44,713 nt of DNA from UBA7985 sp965658725. GTDB lineage: Bacteria > Pseudomonadota > Alphaproteobacteria > UBA7985. Of this stretch, positions 32,554-41,200 are shown in pieces. The translations under genes were made by a program, and so were the position numbers. The stretch lies in contig CBFHUI010000012.1 of the NCBI GenBank assembly GCA_965658725.1, positions 1 through 44,713 on the forward strand, written 5' to 3'. The stretch's first letter is position 1. Each line of letters begins with the position of its first letter. Under the pieces are notes generated by a model. The model was not told where the DNA came from, did no database searches, and saw only the letters and a program-made list of their open reading frames with translations.

Positions 32554-33713
32554 GCTTGGGCGGAGGCGGCGAGGGCATCTCGGCCTTGCAGTTTGCCGGA
32601 AAGCATGAGGATGCAAGCGATGACCGCCCACGTCACGCCAAGGATTAGCATGCACATGGTAATCGATATGGCATCAGCGATGAAGCCGACCAGCGGTGGA
32701 CCAAATAGGAAGCCGGCGAAGGCGATGAGGTTGACGTCACCGACTGCTGCTACCGGGTTTTCTGTTTCTTCTCGTGAGGCAATCCCGAACAGGACCGGCA
32801 CAAAGTTGGCGCTGAAGAAGCCAAAGACGCCAAAGCCTGCGACGATCAGGAAGGGGTTGCCGGTCAAGGTCACGGCGATAAAGACCACGCAGCCCAGCAG
32901 CATGCCCCAGCCCGCCACCCACACTTCACCCAGCCGGTCAAACAGCCGTTCGCCGATCAGCCGCGCGACGATCTCTGTGAGGTTAAAGGCCATGATCCCG
33001 GTCCCCCCGTAGGCGATGGCAAGGCCGAGGTCTCGGGTCAGCCAAAGCGCGGACCAGTCGAGCACAATACTGATTGTCGCCATGGAAAGCGCCGCAAGCC
33101 CTCCGAGGAAGAGGACGTTTTGGCTCGGTACGCCGATGCCCGGGCTTTTGATGAGGTCAAAGGTTACAGGCGCGAGGACCGTGATGAAAACGAGCACGCC
33201 CGCCGCAAGCGTTACTGCGAACAGGGTAAGGAACACCAGTGTTGGCGGAAGGTTCAGCGCCTGAGACACCAACCCAGCCAGAAGCCCGGCCAGTGAGCCA
33301 ACGGAGAACGAGGCCCAGTGCTGCGGCATCAGGCGGCGTGATGACATGGCCTCCGCTTGCGTGACGGCAGCCAACGTTGCGGGTTGGATCACGCCAAAGC
33401 ACAGGCTGAACGGTGCAGCCAGTGCGATGAACCAAAAGTACGACGGCGAGAGCACCCACGCGAGCAGCGCAAAGGCAAAAGCAGCAACCCCCAAGCCCAT
33501 CACTCGGGGTCCGAACCGGGGGAGTAGTAGGTGACTGGTTACGAGCATGGAAATCAGACTTCCAACGCCAAAAACCATCAGCGCGAAGCCAAAGGCGCTG
33601 TACCGAATATCAAGAAGCTCGACCTTCCACGGGATATAAGAAAGCCAGCATCCATAACTCAAGAGGCAAACGAATATCGACAGGCGGCAGGCGAGGATCA
33701 TGCGTTCAACCAT
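32541..33713 (-). CDS. Major facilitator superfamily transporter
   Basis: A 390-residue inner-membrane protein with about twelve hydrophobic segments and a very short central loop. MFS-like features are the LSYGCWLSYIPWK segment in helix 1, HLLLPRFGPRVMGLG between helices 2 and 3, SLCFGVIQPATLAAVTQAEA in helix 4-5, and LFDRLGEVWVAGWGMLLG in the second half. It resembles the YbjJ-type inner-membrane carriers, whose substrates are mostly unknown. It points away from the small unknown gene at 34013 and converges on tRNA-Ser. Another ATG 12 bases inside could also start it; AGGA lies before the chosen one. Confidence 0.83.
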   Translation of the reverse strand: MVERMILACRLSIFVCLLSYGCWLSYIPWKVELLDIRYSAFGFALMVFGVGSLISMLVTSHLLLPRFGPRVMGLGVAAFAFALLAWVLSPSYFWFIALAAPFSLCFGVIQPATLAAVTQAEAMSSRRLMPQHWASFSVGSLAGLLAGLVSQALNLPPTLVFLTLFAVTLAAGVLVFITVLAPVTFDLIKSPGIGVPSQNVLFLGGLAALSMATISIVLDWSALWLTRDLGLAIAYGGTGIMAFNLTEIVARLIGERLFDRLGEVWVAGWGMLLGCVVFIAVTLTGNPFLIVAGFGVFGFFSANFVPVLFGIASREETENPVAAVGDVNLIAFAGFLFGPPLVGFIADAISITMCMLILGVTWAVIACILMLSGKLQGRDALAASAQAKTP

Positions 33714-34012
33714 GATTTCAATCCTCGTTGTCTAATCAAACTGGCGAAGGGTCAGCCTAAGCGCATCCGTGTGTACATTGAAGATGAAGACCGCAAGCAA
33801 AGCCTCTCAAAAGAAAAAAGACGCACCGCTACTTCATTCAAATTTCTGTAATGAACAAAAGTTACGTCTAAACGTGTCAGTTTTGTTAAGCCTGAGTGAC
33901 AGTGACTGATCAACGACTTGCTCAGGTCGAGCCTGAAAGAGAGATTGTTGGTCTTTCAGCCCCGGTTTGCGGTGGGGACCGGCCGTTTATGGCGAGAAGG
34001 GAGACGCACGAA
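33714..34012. other. Divergent gap between the MFS gene and the small unknown gene
   Basis: 299 bases without a supported gene. An A-rich stretch near 33800-33870 is lower in GC than its surroundings and could hold both promoters, but no -35/-10 pair stands out. The open frame of the following gene extends back to 33896, without a Shine-Dalgarno sequence there. Confidence 0.4.
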
Positions 34013-34285
34013 ATGCGAATGATGGGTATCATTACTGTGAACAACAGCGACATGACCGCCAATGACTGGATCGAACATCATCGTGGCATGCAAAAGTTTA
34101 CAGCAGCCTTCACGAAGGGCGAACAGTTTGCGGCGTTGAATGACCAGCAAGCGATCATTACGTTCGAAATTGACGAAGCCGACCTTCCCCAGATGGAGGA
34201 GCACGTTCGACGGCCCGAGAGCATCGCTTTTGACACCAAGGCTCAGATCACCGTGCAGTCTTTCATCTGTGAGCTTCTCGACTAG
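34013..34285 (+). CDS. Small unknown protein upstream of the ArsJ pair
   Basis: A 90-residue soluble protein. I chose the ATG giving MRMMGIITV because AAGGGAG lies nine bases before it; an earlier in-frame start would add 39 residues of unlikely composition. The sequence alternates strands and helices: MGIITVNNSD, a helix with WIEHHRGMQKFTAAF, the strand QAIITFEIDEADLPQMEEHV, and TAQITVQSF-like end. It suggests a small ferredoxin-like alpha/beta fold (in the manner of dimeric Dabb or EthD proteins), but that is only a guess from pattern. It lies 92 bases before the GAPDH gene, possibly in the same transcript. Confidence 0.65.
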   Translation: MRMMGIITVNNSDMTANDWIEHHRGMQKFTAAFTKGEQFAALNDQQAIITFEIDEADLPQMEEHVRRPESIAFDTKAQITVQSFICELLD

Positions 34286-34377
34286 AACTCGCAGGCGCAG
34301 ACAATCTCCTTGTCAGGGGCTTACATCATCAATCGTCAACATAACGAGCCATCATCAGGCGCGAGAGGACACGAGTC

Positions 34378-35376
34378 ATGACAGTTTACGCCATCAACGG
34401 GCTCGGCCGGATTGGCAAGCTTGCACTCAAACCGCTGATTGAGTCAGGTGCTGAAATCGCGTGGATCAACGATGCCGTGGGTGACGCGGCGATGCATGCG
34501 CACTTGCTGGAGTTCGATACGGTCCATGGACGCTGGGACGCGACCTTCACCCACGACAGCGACAGTCTGAGCATCAATGACGATCGCCTGCCATTCATTG
34601 GCACGCGAGACCTGAGCGCTCTGCCGCTGGAAGGGGTCGATGTGGTGATTGACTGCACGGGTGTGTTCAAGACGGAGGCGGCGCTCGCGCCTTACTTCGC
34701 GGCGGGTGTGAAAAAGGTCGTGGTAAGCGCACCAGTCAAAGACGGTCCAACGGCGAATATCGTCTACGGGGTGAACGATGACACTTACGATGCGCCCAAG
34801 CACCAGATTGTGACAGCCGCATCCTGCACCACCAACTGTCTCGCGCCTGTGGTCAAGGTGATCCACGAAGGGCTTGGCATTCGCCATGGGTCTATCACCA
34901 CGATCCACGACGTCACCAACACTCAAACGATTGTCGATCGCCCGGCCAAAGACCTGCGCCGCGCGCGGTCTGCGCTGAATTCGCTGATCCCGACCACGAC
35001 TGGCAGTGCAACAGCAATAACGCTGATCTATCCTGAGTTAACCGGCAAGCTGAACGGTCACGCGGTCCGCGTGCCGCTGCTGAATGCGTCGATCACCGAC
35101 TGCGTTTTTGAAGTCGAGCGCGCGACGACGGCAGAAGAAGTCAACGCCTTGTTCAAGGCCGCTGCCGACGGCGCGCTTGCTGGCATTCTGGGCTATGAGG
35201 AACGGCCGCTGGTTTCTGCTGACTACACCAACGATACGCGGTCCTCGATCATCGACGCGCTGTCCACGCTGGTGGTCAACGGGACGCAGGTTAAGGTCTA
35301 CGCGTGGTACGACAACGAAATGGGCTACGCGCATCGGTTGGTCGACGTGGCGCGGATGGTCGGGGCGTCGCTGTGA
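34378..35376 (+). CDS. ArsJ-associated glyceraldehyde-3-phosphate dehydrogenase
   Basis: A 332-residue type I GAPDH. NAD-binding begins with YAINGLGRIGKLALK; the catalytic cysteine is in AASCTTNCLAPV, the active-site histidine in ITTIHDVTNTQ, and the C-terminus has AWYDNEMGYAHRL. It is shorter and more divergent than glycolytic GAPDH (for example INDAVGDAAMHAHLLEFDTVHG). The gene overlaps or abuts arsJ. In arsenate resistance this enzyme forms 1-arseno-3-phosphoglycerate from glyceraldehyde 3-phosphate and arsenate, and ArsJ exports it. That role is inferred from the pairing. A glycolytic gapA is presumably elsewhere. Confidence 0.9.
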   Translation: MTVYAINGLGRIGKLALKPLIESGAEIAWINDAVGDAAMHAHLLEFDTVHGRWDATFTHDSDSLSINDDRLPFIGTRDLSALPLEGVDVVIDCTGVFKTEAALAPYFAAGVKKVVVSAPVKDGPTANIVYGVNDDTYDAPKHQIVTAASCTTNCLAPVVKVIHEGLGIRHGSITTIHDVTNTQTIVDRPAKDLRRARSALNSLIPTTTGSATAITLIYPELTGKLNGHAVRVPLLNASITDCVFEVERATTAEEVNALFKAAADGALAGILGYEERPLVSADYTNDTRSSIIDALSTLVVNGTQVKVYAWYDNEMGYAHRLVDVARMVGASL

Positions 35377-35393
35377 GTCAGGGGCCGCACAAG

Positions 35394-36668
35394 ATGACGG
35401 CTCTAGGGGGGTATATCGCTGTCACGGCGGCCTATTGGGCCTTCATGCTGACCGATGGCGCGCTGCGGATGCTGGTCTTGCTGCATTTTCACACGCTGGG
35501 CTTTTCGCCGGTGCAGTTGGCCTATCTTTTCCTTCTCTATGAACTTGCGGGCGTGGTGACGAACCTGTGCGCCGGTTGGATCGCGGCGCGGTTTGGGTTG
35601 ATCCTGACACTTTTTGCCGGACTGGCGCTTCAGGTGGCGGCGTTGCTGGCGCTATCACGGCTGGATCCGGGCTGGGCTATTGGCGTGTCAGTTGTGTTCG
35701 TCATGCTGGTTCAGGGGGCCAGTGGCGTCGCCAAAGACCTCGCCAAGATGTCGTCCAAGTCCGCCGTGAAGCGGCTAGCGCCTGACAACAACGGCGGGCT
35801 GTTCCGCTGGGTGGCGGTGCTGACGGGCTCAAAGAACGCGGTCAAGGGCGCAGGCTTTTTGCTGGGTGCCGTTCTCTTGGGAAGCTTTGGATTTGTCGGG
35901 GCCGTGCTGGGCATGGCGTTGGTGCTGATGGTGATCCTGCTTGCGCTGCTGGTGGCGTTGCCGCCGTGGCGGGCAGGGGTACTCTCGGCGGGGCGTCCAC
36001 AGGCAAAGTTCTCTGACGTCTTCTCCCGATCACGCAACATCAACTGGCTCAGTGGCGCGCGCGTGTTTCTTTTTGGTGCGCGGGACGTGTGGTTTGTGGT
36101 GGGGATCCCGATCTATTTCTACGCTGTTCTCTCTGATGGTACCGAAGCGGCGAACCGCACGGCGTTCTTTCTGATCGGCGGCTTCATGGCGGCATGGATC
36201 ATCCTCTACGGCTTGGTTCAGGCGTCGGCGCCACGGCTCCTGCGGGCTGAGACAAGCGCAGAAGCGGCGCTGGTGGGAAGCGCGCGCACTTGGGCCTGGG
36301 CGCTCTGCGTCGTGCCGGCGGTGCTGGCGCTGGCGGCCTTTGCGCTACCGGTGGCGCACCCGGTGTTGACGGCGGCATTGGTTGCCGGGCTGCTCGTGTT
36401 TGGCGGGGTCTTCGCTGTGAATTCGTCGCTGCACTCTTTCCTCGTCCTGCGCTTTTCCCGATCCGAAGACGTCACCATGGATGTTGGCTTCTATTATATG
36501 GCGAACGCGGGGGGGCGTCTGTTGGGGACGGCGTTGTCCGGGCTGACGTATCAAGTGGGCGGCCTCGGGTTGATGCTGGCGACAGCGGCGGTCATGGTTG
36601 GTCTGTCAGCGCTTGCGGCTGGTCGGCTCAGGGTTGAACCCGCGCCCGATCGGTCGAGCCCCGCTTGA
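35394..36668 (+). CDS. arsJ: Organoarsenical efflux MFS transporter ArsJ
   Basis: A 424-residue MFS permease that, in characterised systems, extrudes 1-arseno-3-phosphoglycerate made by its partner GAPDH, giving arsenate resistance. The ArsJ hallmark AYWAFMLTDGALRMLVLLHF is in the first helix, followed by GFSPVQLAYLFLLYELAG, and a distinctive cytosolic SGVAKDLAKMSSKSAVKRL. I start at the ATG with AGGGG upstream; a GTG at 35373 overlapping the GAPDH stop (GTGA) would add seven residues and is an equal possibility. The 3' end overlaps the convergent lacI-family gene by 41 bases. No arsR, arsC or acr3 is present around it. Confidence 0.9.
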   Translation: MTALGGYIAVTAAYWAFMLTDGALRMLVLLHFHTLGFSPVQLAYLFLLYELAGVVTNLCAGWIAARFGLILTLFAGLALQVAALLALSRLDPGWAIGVSVVFVMLVQGASGVAKDLAKMSSKSAVKRLAPDNNGGLFRWVAVLTGSKNAVKGAGFLLGAVLLGSFGFVGAVLGMALVLMVILLALLVALPPWRAGVLSAGRPQAKFSDVFSRSRNINWLSGARVFLFGARDVWFVVGIPIYFYAVLSDGTEAANRTAFFLIGGFMAAWIILYGLVQASAPRLLRAETSAEAALVGSARTWAWALCVVPAVLALAAFALPVAHPVLTAALVAGLLVFGGVFAVNSSLHSFLVLRFSRSEDVTMDVGFYYMANAGGRLLGTALSGLTYQVGGLGLMLATAAVMVGLSALAAGRLRVEPAPDRSSPA

Positions 36669-37647
36669 TCAACCGGGCGGGCAGGCGGTGATCAGCCGGG
36701 CGGACGCCCTCGTTGACCCACCGGGCCAGAGCTTCCGCCGTTCCCACGCCCATTTCGTAAACAGACAGGTCGATGGTGGTCAGGGAAGGCGACAGGTGCT
36801 CGGTCAGGGGTAGGCCCTCCATCCCCATGATCGACACTTCGCGTGGGATGCTCAACCCCTGGCGCTGCGCCTCGAACAAGGCGCCCATGGCGAGCACGTC
36901 GGAGAAGCACAGATAGCCGGTGCACTCGGGATGGCTCTGACGCACCCGCTGCACGGCACGGCAGCCGCCCTCCACGTCGATGGGTTCCTCGAAATAGCTC
37001 AAACGCACCGGTAAGGCAGTTTCGGCAATCGCCTCCAACCGGGCGCGTGTGCGGTCGTTGTTGAGTGTGAGTCCGTGGATGATCGCAATGTCCCGGTGTC
37101 CCAGATCAAACAGGTGAGAGAGCGCCATGGTGACCGCTTCAGCGTTGTCGTAACCCACCGTGGGAAAGGTGAAACCCGGTTGAGCGTAAGAAATCGCCAC
37201 AATAGGCAGCCGCTCCCGCTCAATCAGGGATAGGAACTCCGGCGAATGGGTCACGCCCGAGACCACCAGCCCCTCAGCGCCAATGTTCAGCAACTCCTTG
37301 GCCTTGCGCAATTCGACGATCGGGTCGTCATCGGTCGCTGAGACCACCAAGGATAAATCCGCGGCGGCCAGCTTACCTTCGAGGCCATCGAGAAAGCGCG
37401 CGAAAATGGCGTTGTCCATGGTCGGTGTCAGCGCCCCTACGATCCGCGTGCGGCCGGAGTTGATAGCTCGCGCGGCAGCGCTGGGACGAAAGCGCAGGTC
37501 TTCGATCACTTGCTGTACGCGTTCCCGCGTGGTCTCGGCGACTTGCTTTGGCGTGTTCATCACGCGCGAAACGGTGGCTACAGAGACCCCTGCGGCTTTG
37601 GCAACGTCGCGAAGGTTAGCGCGCTTGGATGGCTCAGCGTTGTTCAT
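36628..37647 (-). CDS. LacI family transcriptional regulator, probable regulator of the tdm operon
   Basis: A 339-residue repressor-type regulator. The N-terminal helix-turn-helix and hinge read NLRDVAKAAGVSVATVSRVM (11-30) and FRPSAAARAINSGRT; the rest is a periplasmic-binding-protein-like sensor domain (IVGALTPTMDNAIFARFLDGL, VVSGVTHSPEFL, GLTLNNDRTRAR, GYLCFSDVLAMGAL, MEGLPLTEHLSPSLTT). The end RLIKRGST is typical of the family. It diverges from tdm across 182 bases containing palindromic sites of LacI type, so it likely controls tdm and the transporter, and perhaps itself. The effector may be TMAO or a related amine, which is inference from context. Confidence 0.9.
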   Translation of the reverse strand: MNNAEPSKRANLRDVAKAAGVSVATVSRVMNTPKQVAETTRERVQQVIEDLRFRPSAAARAINSGRTRIVGALTPTMDNAIFARFLDGLEGKLAAADLSLVVSATDDDPIVELRKAKELLNIGAEGLVVSGVTHSPEFLSLIERERLPIVAISYAQPGFTFPTVGYDNAEAVTMALSHLFDLGHRDIAIIHGLTLNNDRTRARLEAIAETALPVRLSYFEEPIDVEGGCRAVQRVRQSHPECTGYLCFSDVLAMGALFEAQRQGLSIPREVSIMGMEGLPLTEHLSPSLTTIDLSVYEMGVGTAEALARWVNEGVRPADHRLPARLIKRGSTDRARVQP

Positions 37648-37769
37648 CGGCGATCAGGCTACTCTCTTGTCAGCGCTCGCGTAACCCGGCAATTCGCGGG
37701 TCTTCGATAGAGGAGCCCCCAGCTTTGGTTGAAATTCTGATTGACTCACCTTCTATGATGCATTGAGAA

Positions 37770-37783
37770 TGTAACTAGTTTCA
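37770..37783. promoter_or_regulatory. Second, imperfect LacI-type operator
   Basis: TGTAACTAGTTTCA matches the half-site of the perfect palindrome at 37791 (TGTAAC) with one mismatch in its right arm. The centres of the two sites are 22 bp apart, about two helical turns, so dimers could bind on the same face of the DNA. Confidence 0.5.
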
Positions 37784-37790
37784 AGACCGT

Positions 37791-37806
37791 ATGTAACCGG
37801 TTACAT
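37791..37806. promoter_or_regulatory. Perfect LacI-type operator palindrome before tdm
   Basis: ATGTAACCGGTTACAT is a perfect 16-bp palindrome with the central CG of LacI/GalR operators and the TGTAACCGGTTACA core common in that family. It lies 23 bases before the tdm start and 143 bases from the divergent LacI-family gene, which is the obvious binder. Confidence 0.75.
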
Positions 37807-37829
37807 GACTCTGGCTTGGGAAGTGATGA

Positions 37830-40151
37830 ATGATTGCACCTGACGTTCTGATGACGTTCGACAACGTTGGTTATGCAGCCAGAGGGCGAGCCTTTGCTGG
37901 CTTCCCTCGGCACGCCAACCATAGTGCTGCAATTGTTGAACCCCACGGCGTCGAAATGTTCTCCCTGTCCTCGGGCGATCTGGTCCAGATCGAGTCAGCG
38001 GCTCCTCCCGCTGTGATCTGGATTGTCGCTGTGGGGCGAGAGGGGGAGGATGCGGCGGCGTCGCTGGGGTTACCGGGCGGGGAGACGCTGGACGTAGCGT
38101 CGATGCCTGAAGGCGCGCTTCACGGGTGGCTCCGCGCTCATGGCCTGAGCGCTGACCGCAAGTTGCCCGCGACCCGTGCGGCTGTGCCGGGCGAACCGTT
38201 GGTTTTGAAGGCTCAAGCAGACAGCACCCTTTGGCTGGTCAACGCGGTAGAGACCAACGCCCTGATCGAGGGGCAGAGCTTCGGCTCCTTCACTGTCACC
38301 CATAGCCGCCAAAATGCTCGTGATGCTTTCCCTACGCCTCTTGGTCACGTTGTTGAAGAGATCTTCGTGCCCCGCGGTACGGCGAAGGCCTATGAGCTGA
38401 GAGCCGGGCAAAAGGTCCAGATCATCGACCTCGAAGGCCAGCAATGCTCGGATTTTCAGGCCGCTTCCGCCCGCGCTCTGCACGGCGGTAAGGAGCGGTT
38501 CATCGACAGCACCGCGACCCGCTCGATGGTCCGCCACGCCTATCCCGCGCCGGGCCTGCTCGACAAGTTTTACGACGTGGATATGGAGCCGCTGTTGCGG
38601 GTCGTCCGAGACACCTGTGGCCGGCACGATACGTTTGGCCTCGCCTGCACCGCGCGAGGCTATGAGGAGCGCGGCTTTCCCGGTCACGTCAGCTGTTCCG
38701 ACAACATTTCCCATGCGCTCGATCCATTCGGTGTCGAGCGGCGGCCGGCCTGGCCAGCCATCAATCTGTTCTGGAACACGTGGCTGGGCGCCAATCACCA
38801 GATCATGACCGAAGAAAGCTGGTCCCGGCCCGGCGACTACATCGTGATGGAGGCCATGCAGGATCTGGTGGGCGTCTCCACCGCTTGCCCCGACGACATC
38901 GACCCCATCAACGGCTGGAACCCGACCGACATCCTCGTGCGCATCTATGGAGAGAAGGAGCGCATTTCGAGGGCTATCGGGTATCGCGAAAAGGAGGATT
39001 CGCCGATGCTGACTTCAGAGGAGTCCGCCTTTCATCCGCGTCTGTCCTCGTTGACGGAGCATTTCGCACCGGCGCGGGACCTATGGGCACCGGTGAGCTT
39101 TCCCACCCACGGCACGCTGGGCGAATACTGGGCCTGCCGGGAGGCGGTTACGGTTCAGGATATGAGCGGCTTGCGCAAATTCGACATCATCGGACCGGAC
39201 GCCGAAGCCCTGCTGCAACTCGCGACGACCCGAAACGTGTCCAAACTCGCCGTTTGGCGGGGGCAGTACACGCTGATGTGCGACGAGACTGGCTCGGTCA
39301 TTGACGATGGCACGCTGTTCCGCATGGCCCCCGACCTGTTCCGCTGGTGCTGCGGCACGGAAGAGAGCGGGAGAGCGCTGCAGGAGCTGGCTGCACAGCA
39401 CAGCATGCAGGTTCGCATCAACGGCATGCGCAATGCCTTACCCAACCTGGCCATTCAGGGGCCCAAGTCGCGCGACCTGCTGCGGCGCATCTGCTTCACC
39501 CAGCCCCATGTCCCAGCGCTCGATCACCTGAAGTGGTTCGGGGCAACGGTGGCGCGGCTTCACAACCGTGACGGCGTGCCCTTCATGATCGCCCGGTCGG
39601 GTTACACCGGTGAGCTCGGGTACGAGGTCTTTTGCGCCAAGGCGGATGCCGTCGCGCTGTGGGACGCGATTATGGAGGCAGGTGACGATCTGGGGGTGGT
39701 GCCCATGGGATCGGCAGCGCTGAACATCATTCGCATCGAAGCCGGTCTGCCGGCCGCTGATGCCGAGTTTGCACCCGGCGTGAACGCTTTCGAAGCCGGG
39801 CTTAGCTTCGCGGTTGATCTGACCAAGTCCGCCTTCGTCGGCAAAGCCGCGCTGGAGCGGTCCAAGGCGCATCAAGCCAAAGCGCTCAAGGGCCTTGTTT
39901 TCGACTGTAACGACCTCCCCGCCCATGGCGCGCCCGTCTTTAGCGGCGAACGTCAGATCGGGGTCATCACGTCGGCGACCCGCTCGCCGTCGCTGGAAAC
40001 CACCATCGCGATTGCGCGTCTGGCGGTTGAATTCGCCGAGGACGACACGGCCCTCGAAGTAGGTCAGCTCGACGGACGCATGAAGCGGCTGTCGGCGCGG
40101 GTCGTTCCCATTCCTTTCATCGATCCACAAAGAACGAGAGCGCGCGCATGA
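37830..40151 (+). CDS. tdm: Probable trimethylamine N-oxide demethylase (DUF1989-GcvT fusion)
   Basis: A 773-residue cytosolic protein in two parts. The N-terminal part (about 170-390) is a DUF1989 domain, with LEGQQCSDFQ, cysteines 273 (GLACTARG), 289 (HVSCSDN) and 353 (STACPDDIDPINGW) as candidate zinc ligands. From about 400 on it is a GcvT-like tetrahydrofolate-binding domain: VQDMSGLRKFDIIGPDAEAL, GQYTLMCDETGSVIDDGT, GYTGELGYEVFC, IRIEAGLPAADAEF. This architecture is that of Tdm, which splits TMAO into dimethylamine and formaldehyde, passed to folate. The linked quaternary-amine transporter supports the call. Relatives with other methylated amines cannot be excluded. Its stop overlaps the ATPase gene as ATGA. 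Confidence 0.85.
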   Translation: MIAPDVLMTFDNVGYAARGRAFAGFPRHANHSAAIVEPHGVEMFSLSSGDLVQIESAAPPAVIWIVAVGREGEDAAASLGLPGGETLDVASMPEGALHGWLRAHGLSADRKLPATRAAVPGEPLVLKAQADSTLWLVNAVETNALIEGQSFGSFTVTHSRQNARDAFPTPLGHVVEEIFVPRGTAKAYELRAGQKVQIIDLEGQQCSDFQAASARALHGGKERFIDSTATRSMVRHAYPAPGLLDKFYDVDMEPLLRVVRDTCGRHDTFGLACTARGYEERGFPGHVSCSDNISHALDPFGVERRPAWPAINLFWNTWLGANHQIMTEESWSRPGDYIVMEAMQDLVGVSTACPDDIDPINGWNPTDILVRIYGEKERISRAIGYREKEDSPMLTSEESAFHPRLSSLTEHFAPARDLWAPVSFPTHGTLGEYWACREAVTVQDMSGLRKFDIIGPDAEALLQLATTRNVSKLAVWRGQYTLMCDETGSVIDDGTLFRMAPDLFRWCCGTEESGRALQELAAQHSMQVRINGMRNALPNLAIQGPKSRDLLRRICFTQPHVPALDHLKWFGATVARLHNRDGVPFMIARSGYTGELGYEVFCAKADAVALWDAIMEAGDDLGVVPMGSAALNIIRIEAGLPAADAEFAPGVNAFEAGLSFAVDLTKSAFVGKAALERSKAHQAKALKGLVFDCNDLPAHGAPVFSGERQIGVITSATRSPSLETTIAIARLAVEFAEDDTALEVGQLDGRMKRLSARVVPIPFIDPQRTRARA

Positions 40152-41197
40152 CCAAGGCTGTCGTAGAGCTCACCAACGTCTGGAAGATCTTTGGCGACAA
40201 AGCCGACGCTGCAATGAAAGCCGTGCTGGAGCGCGGCTTGAGCAAGTCGGACGTGTTGTCAGAGTTCGAGGCCGTTGTTGGCGTTAAAGATGCAACTTTC
40301 AGCGTCAACGAAGGTGAGATTTTCTGCCTCATGGGCCTGTCCGGTTCGGGCAAGTCTACCCTTGTCCGGCACGTGAACCGGCTGATCGAACCGACCTCGG
40401 GTTCGATCAAGATCGGCGGGGTGGATGTGGGTTCTTTGAATGACGAAGACCTGCGTGCGTTGCGGGCCGAGACCATCGGCATGGTGTTTCAGAACATGGC
40501 GCTGCTGCCGCATCGAACCGTGCGCGACAACGTTGCCTTTGCGCTGGAACTGCGCGGCATGGATACCTTCCGCCGCCGTCAACTCGCAGATCGGGCCATC
40601 GCAACCGTCTCGCTGGACGGCTACGCGGACCGGATGCCGAACGAGCTTTCCGGTGGCATGCAGCAGCGGGTTGGACTGGCCCGTGCGCTGGCTGCGGACC
40701 CGGATATTCTGCTCATGGATGAACCGTTCTCAGCGCTGGACCCGCTGATCCGACGAGGCTTGCAGGACGAGTTTCTGGAGCTGTCGCAGTCGATGAACAA
40801 AACCACGCTGTTCATCACCCACGACCTCGATGAAGCCATCCGCATGGGCACCCGGATCGGGATCATGAAGGACGGCGAGATTGTTCAGATCGGCACGCCG
40901 GAAGAGATCGTGACTCACCCTGCCGATGACTACGTAGCGGACTTCGTTGCAGGCATTTCCAAGCTCAAGCTCATCTACGCGCACACGGTCATGACGCCGA
41001 TCGCCGCCTACACCGCCGCCGGTAACTCCTTGCCCCCGGCCGAGAGCTGTCCGACCGCGCAACCCGAAGACAATCTCGACGTTCTGGTGAGCGTCTCCGT
41101 GGATCAGGAGAACCCCATCCTGATCATGAGCGACGGCGCGCCGGTGGGCGTGGTGACAAAAGACGCGCTGCTGCGCGGTATTCAGGGAGAGGTTTGA
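40148..41197 (+). CDS. tmoV: Quaternary-amine/TMAO ABC transporter ATP-binding protein
   Basis: A 349-residue ABC ATPase of the ProV/OpuA type. Visible are Walker A GLSGSGKST (about 64-72), the Q-loop VFQNMALLPHRTV, signature LSGGMQQRVGLARAL, Walker B ILLMDEPFSALDP, and the switch histidine in LFITHDLDEAI. After about residue 265 a C-terminal extension replaces the usual CBS pair with a less obvious domain. The gene order tdm-ATPase-permease-binding protein corresponds to the tdm/tmoXWV genes of roseobacters, hence the symbol, which is given from context. It is coupled to tdm by ATGA and lies three bases before the permease gene. Confidence 0.82.
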   Translation: MTKAVVELTNVWKIFGDKADAAMKAVLERGLSKSDVLSEFEAVVGVKDATFSVNEGEIFCLMGLSGSGKSTLVRHVNRLIEPTSGSIKIGGVDVGSLNDEDLRALRAETIGMVFQNMALLPHRTVRDNVAFALELRGMDTFRRRQLADRAIATVSLDGYADRMPNELSGGMQQRVGLARALAADPDILLMDEPFSALDPLIRRGLQDEFLELSQSMNKTTLFITHDLDEAIRMGTRIGIMKDGEIVQIGTPEEIVTHPADDYVADFVAGISKLKLIYAHTVMTPIAAYTAAGNSLPPAESCPTAQPEDNLDVLVSVSVDQENPILIMSDGAPVGVVTKDALLRGIQGEV

Positions 41198-41200
41198 GCC

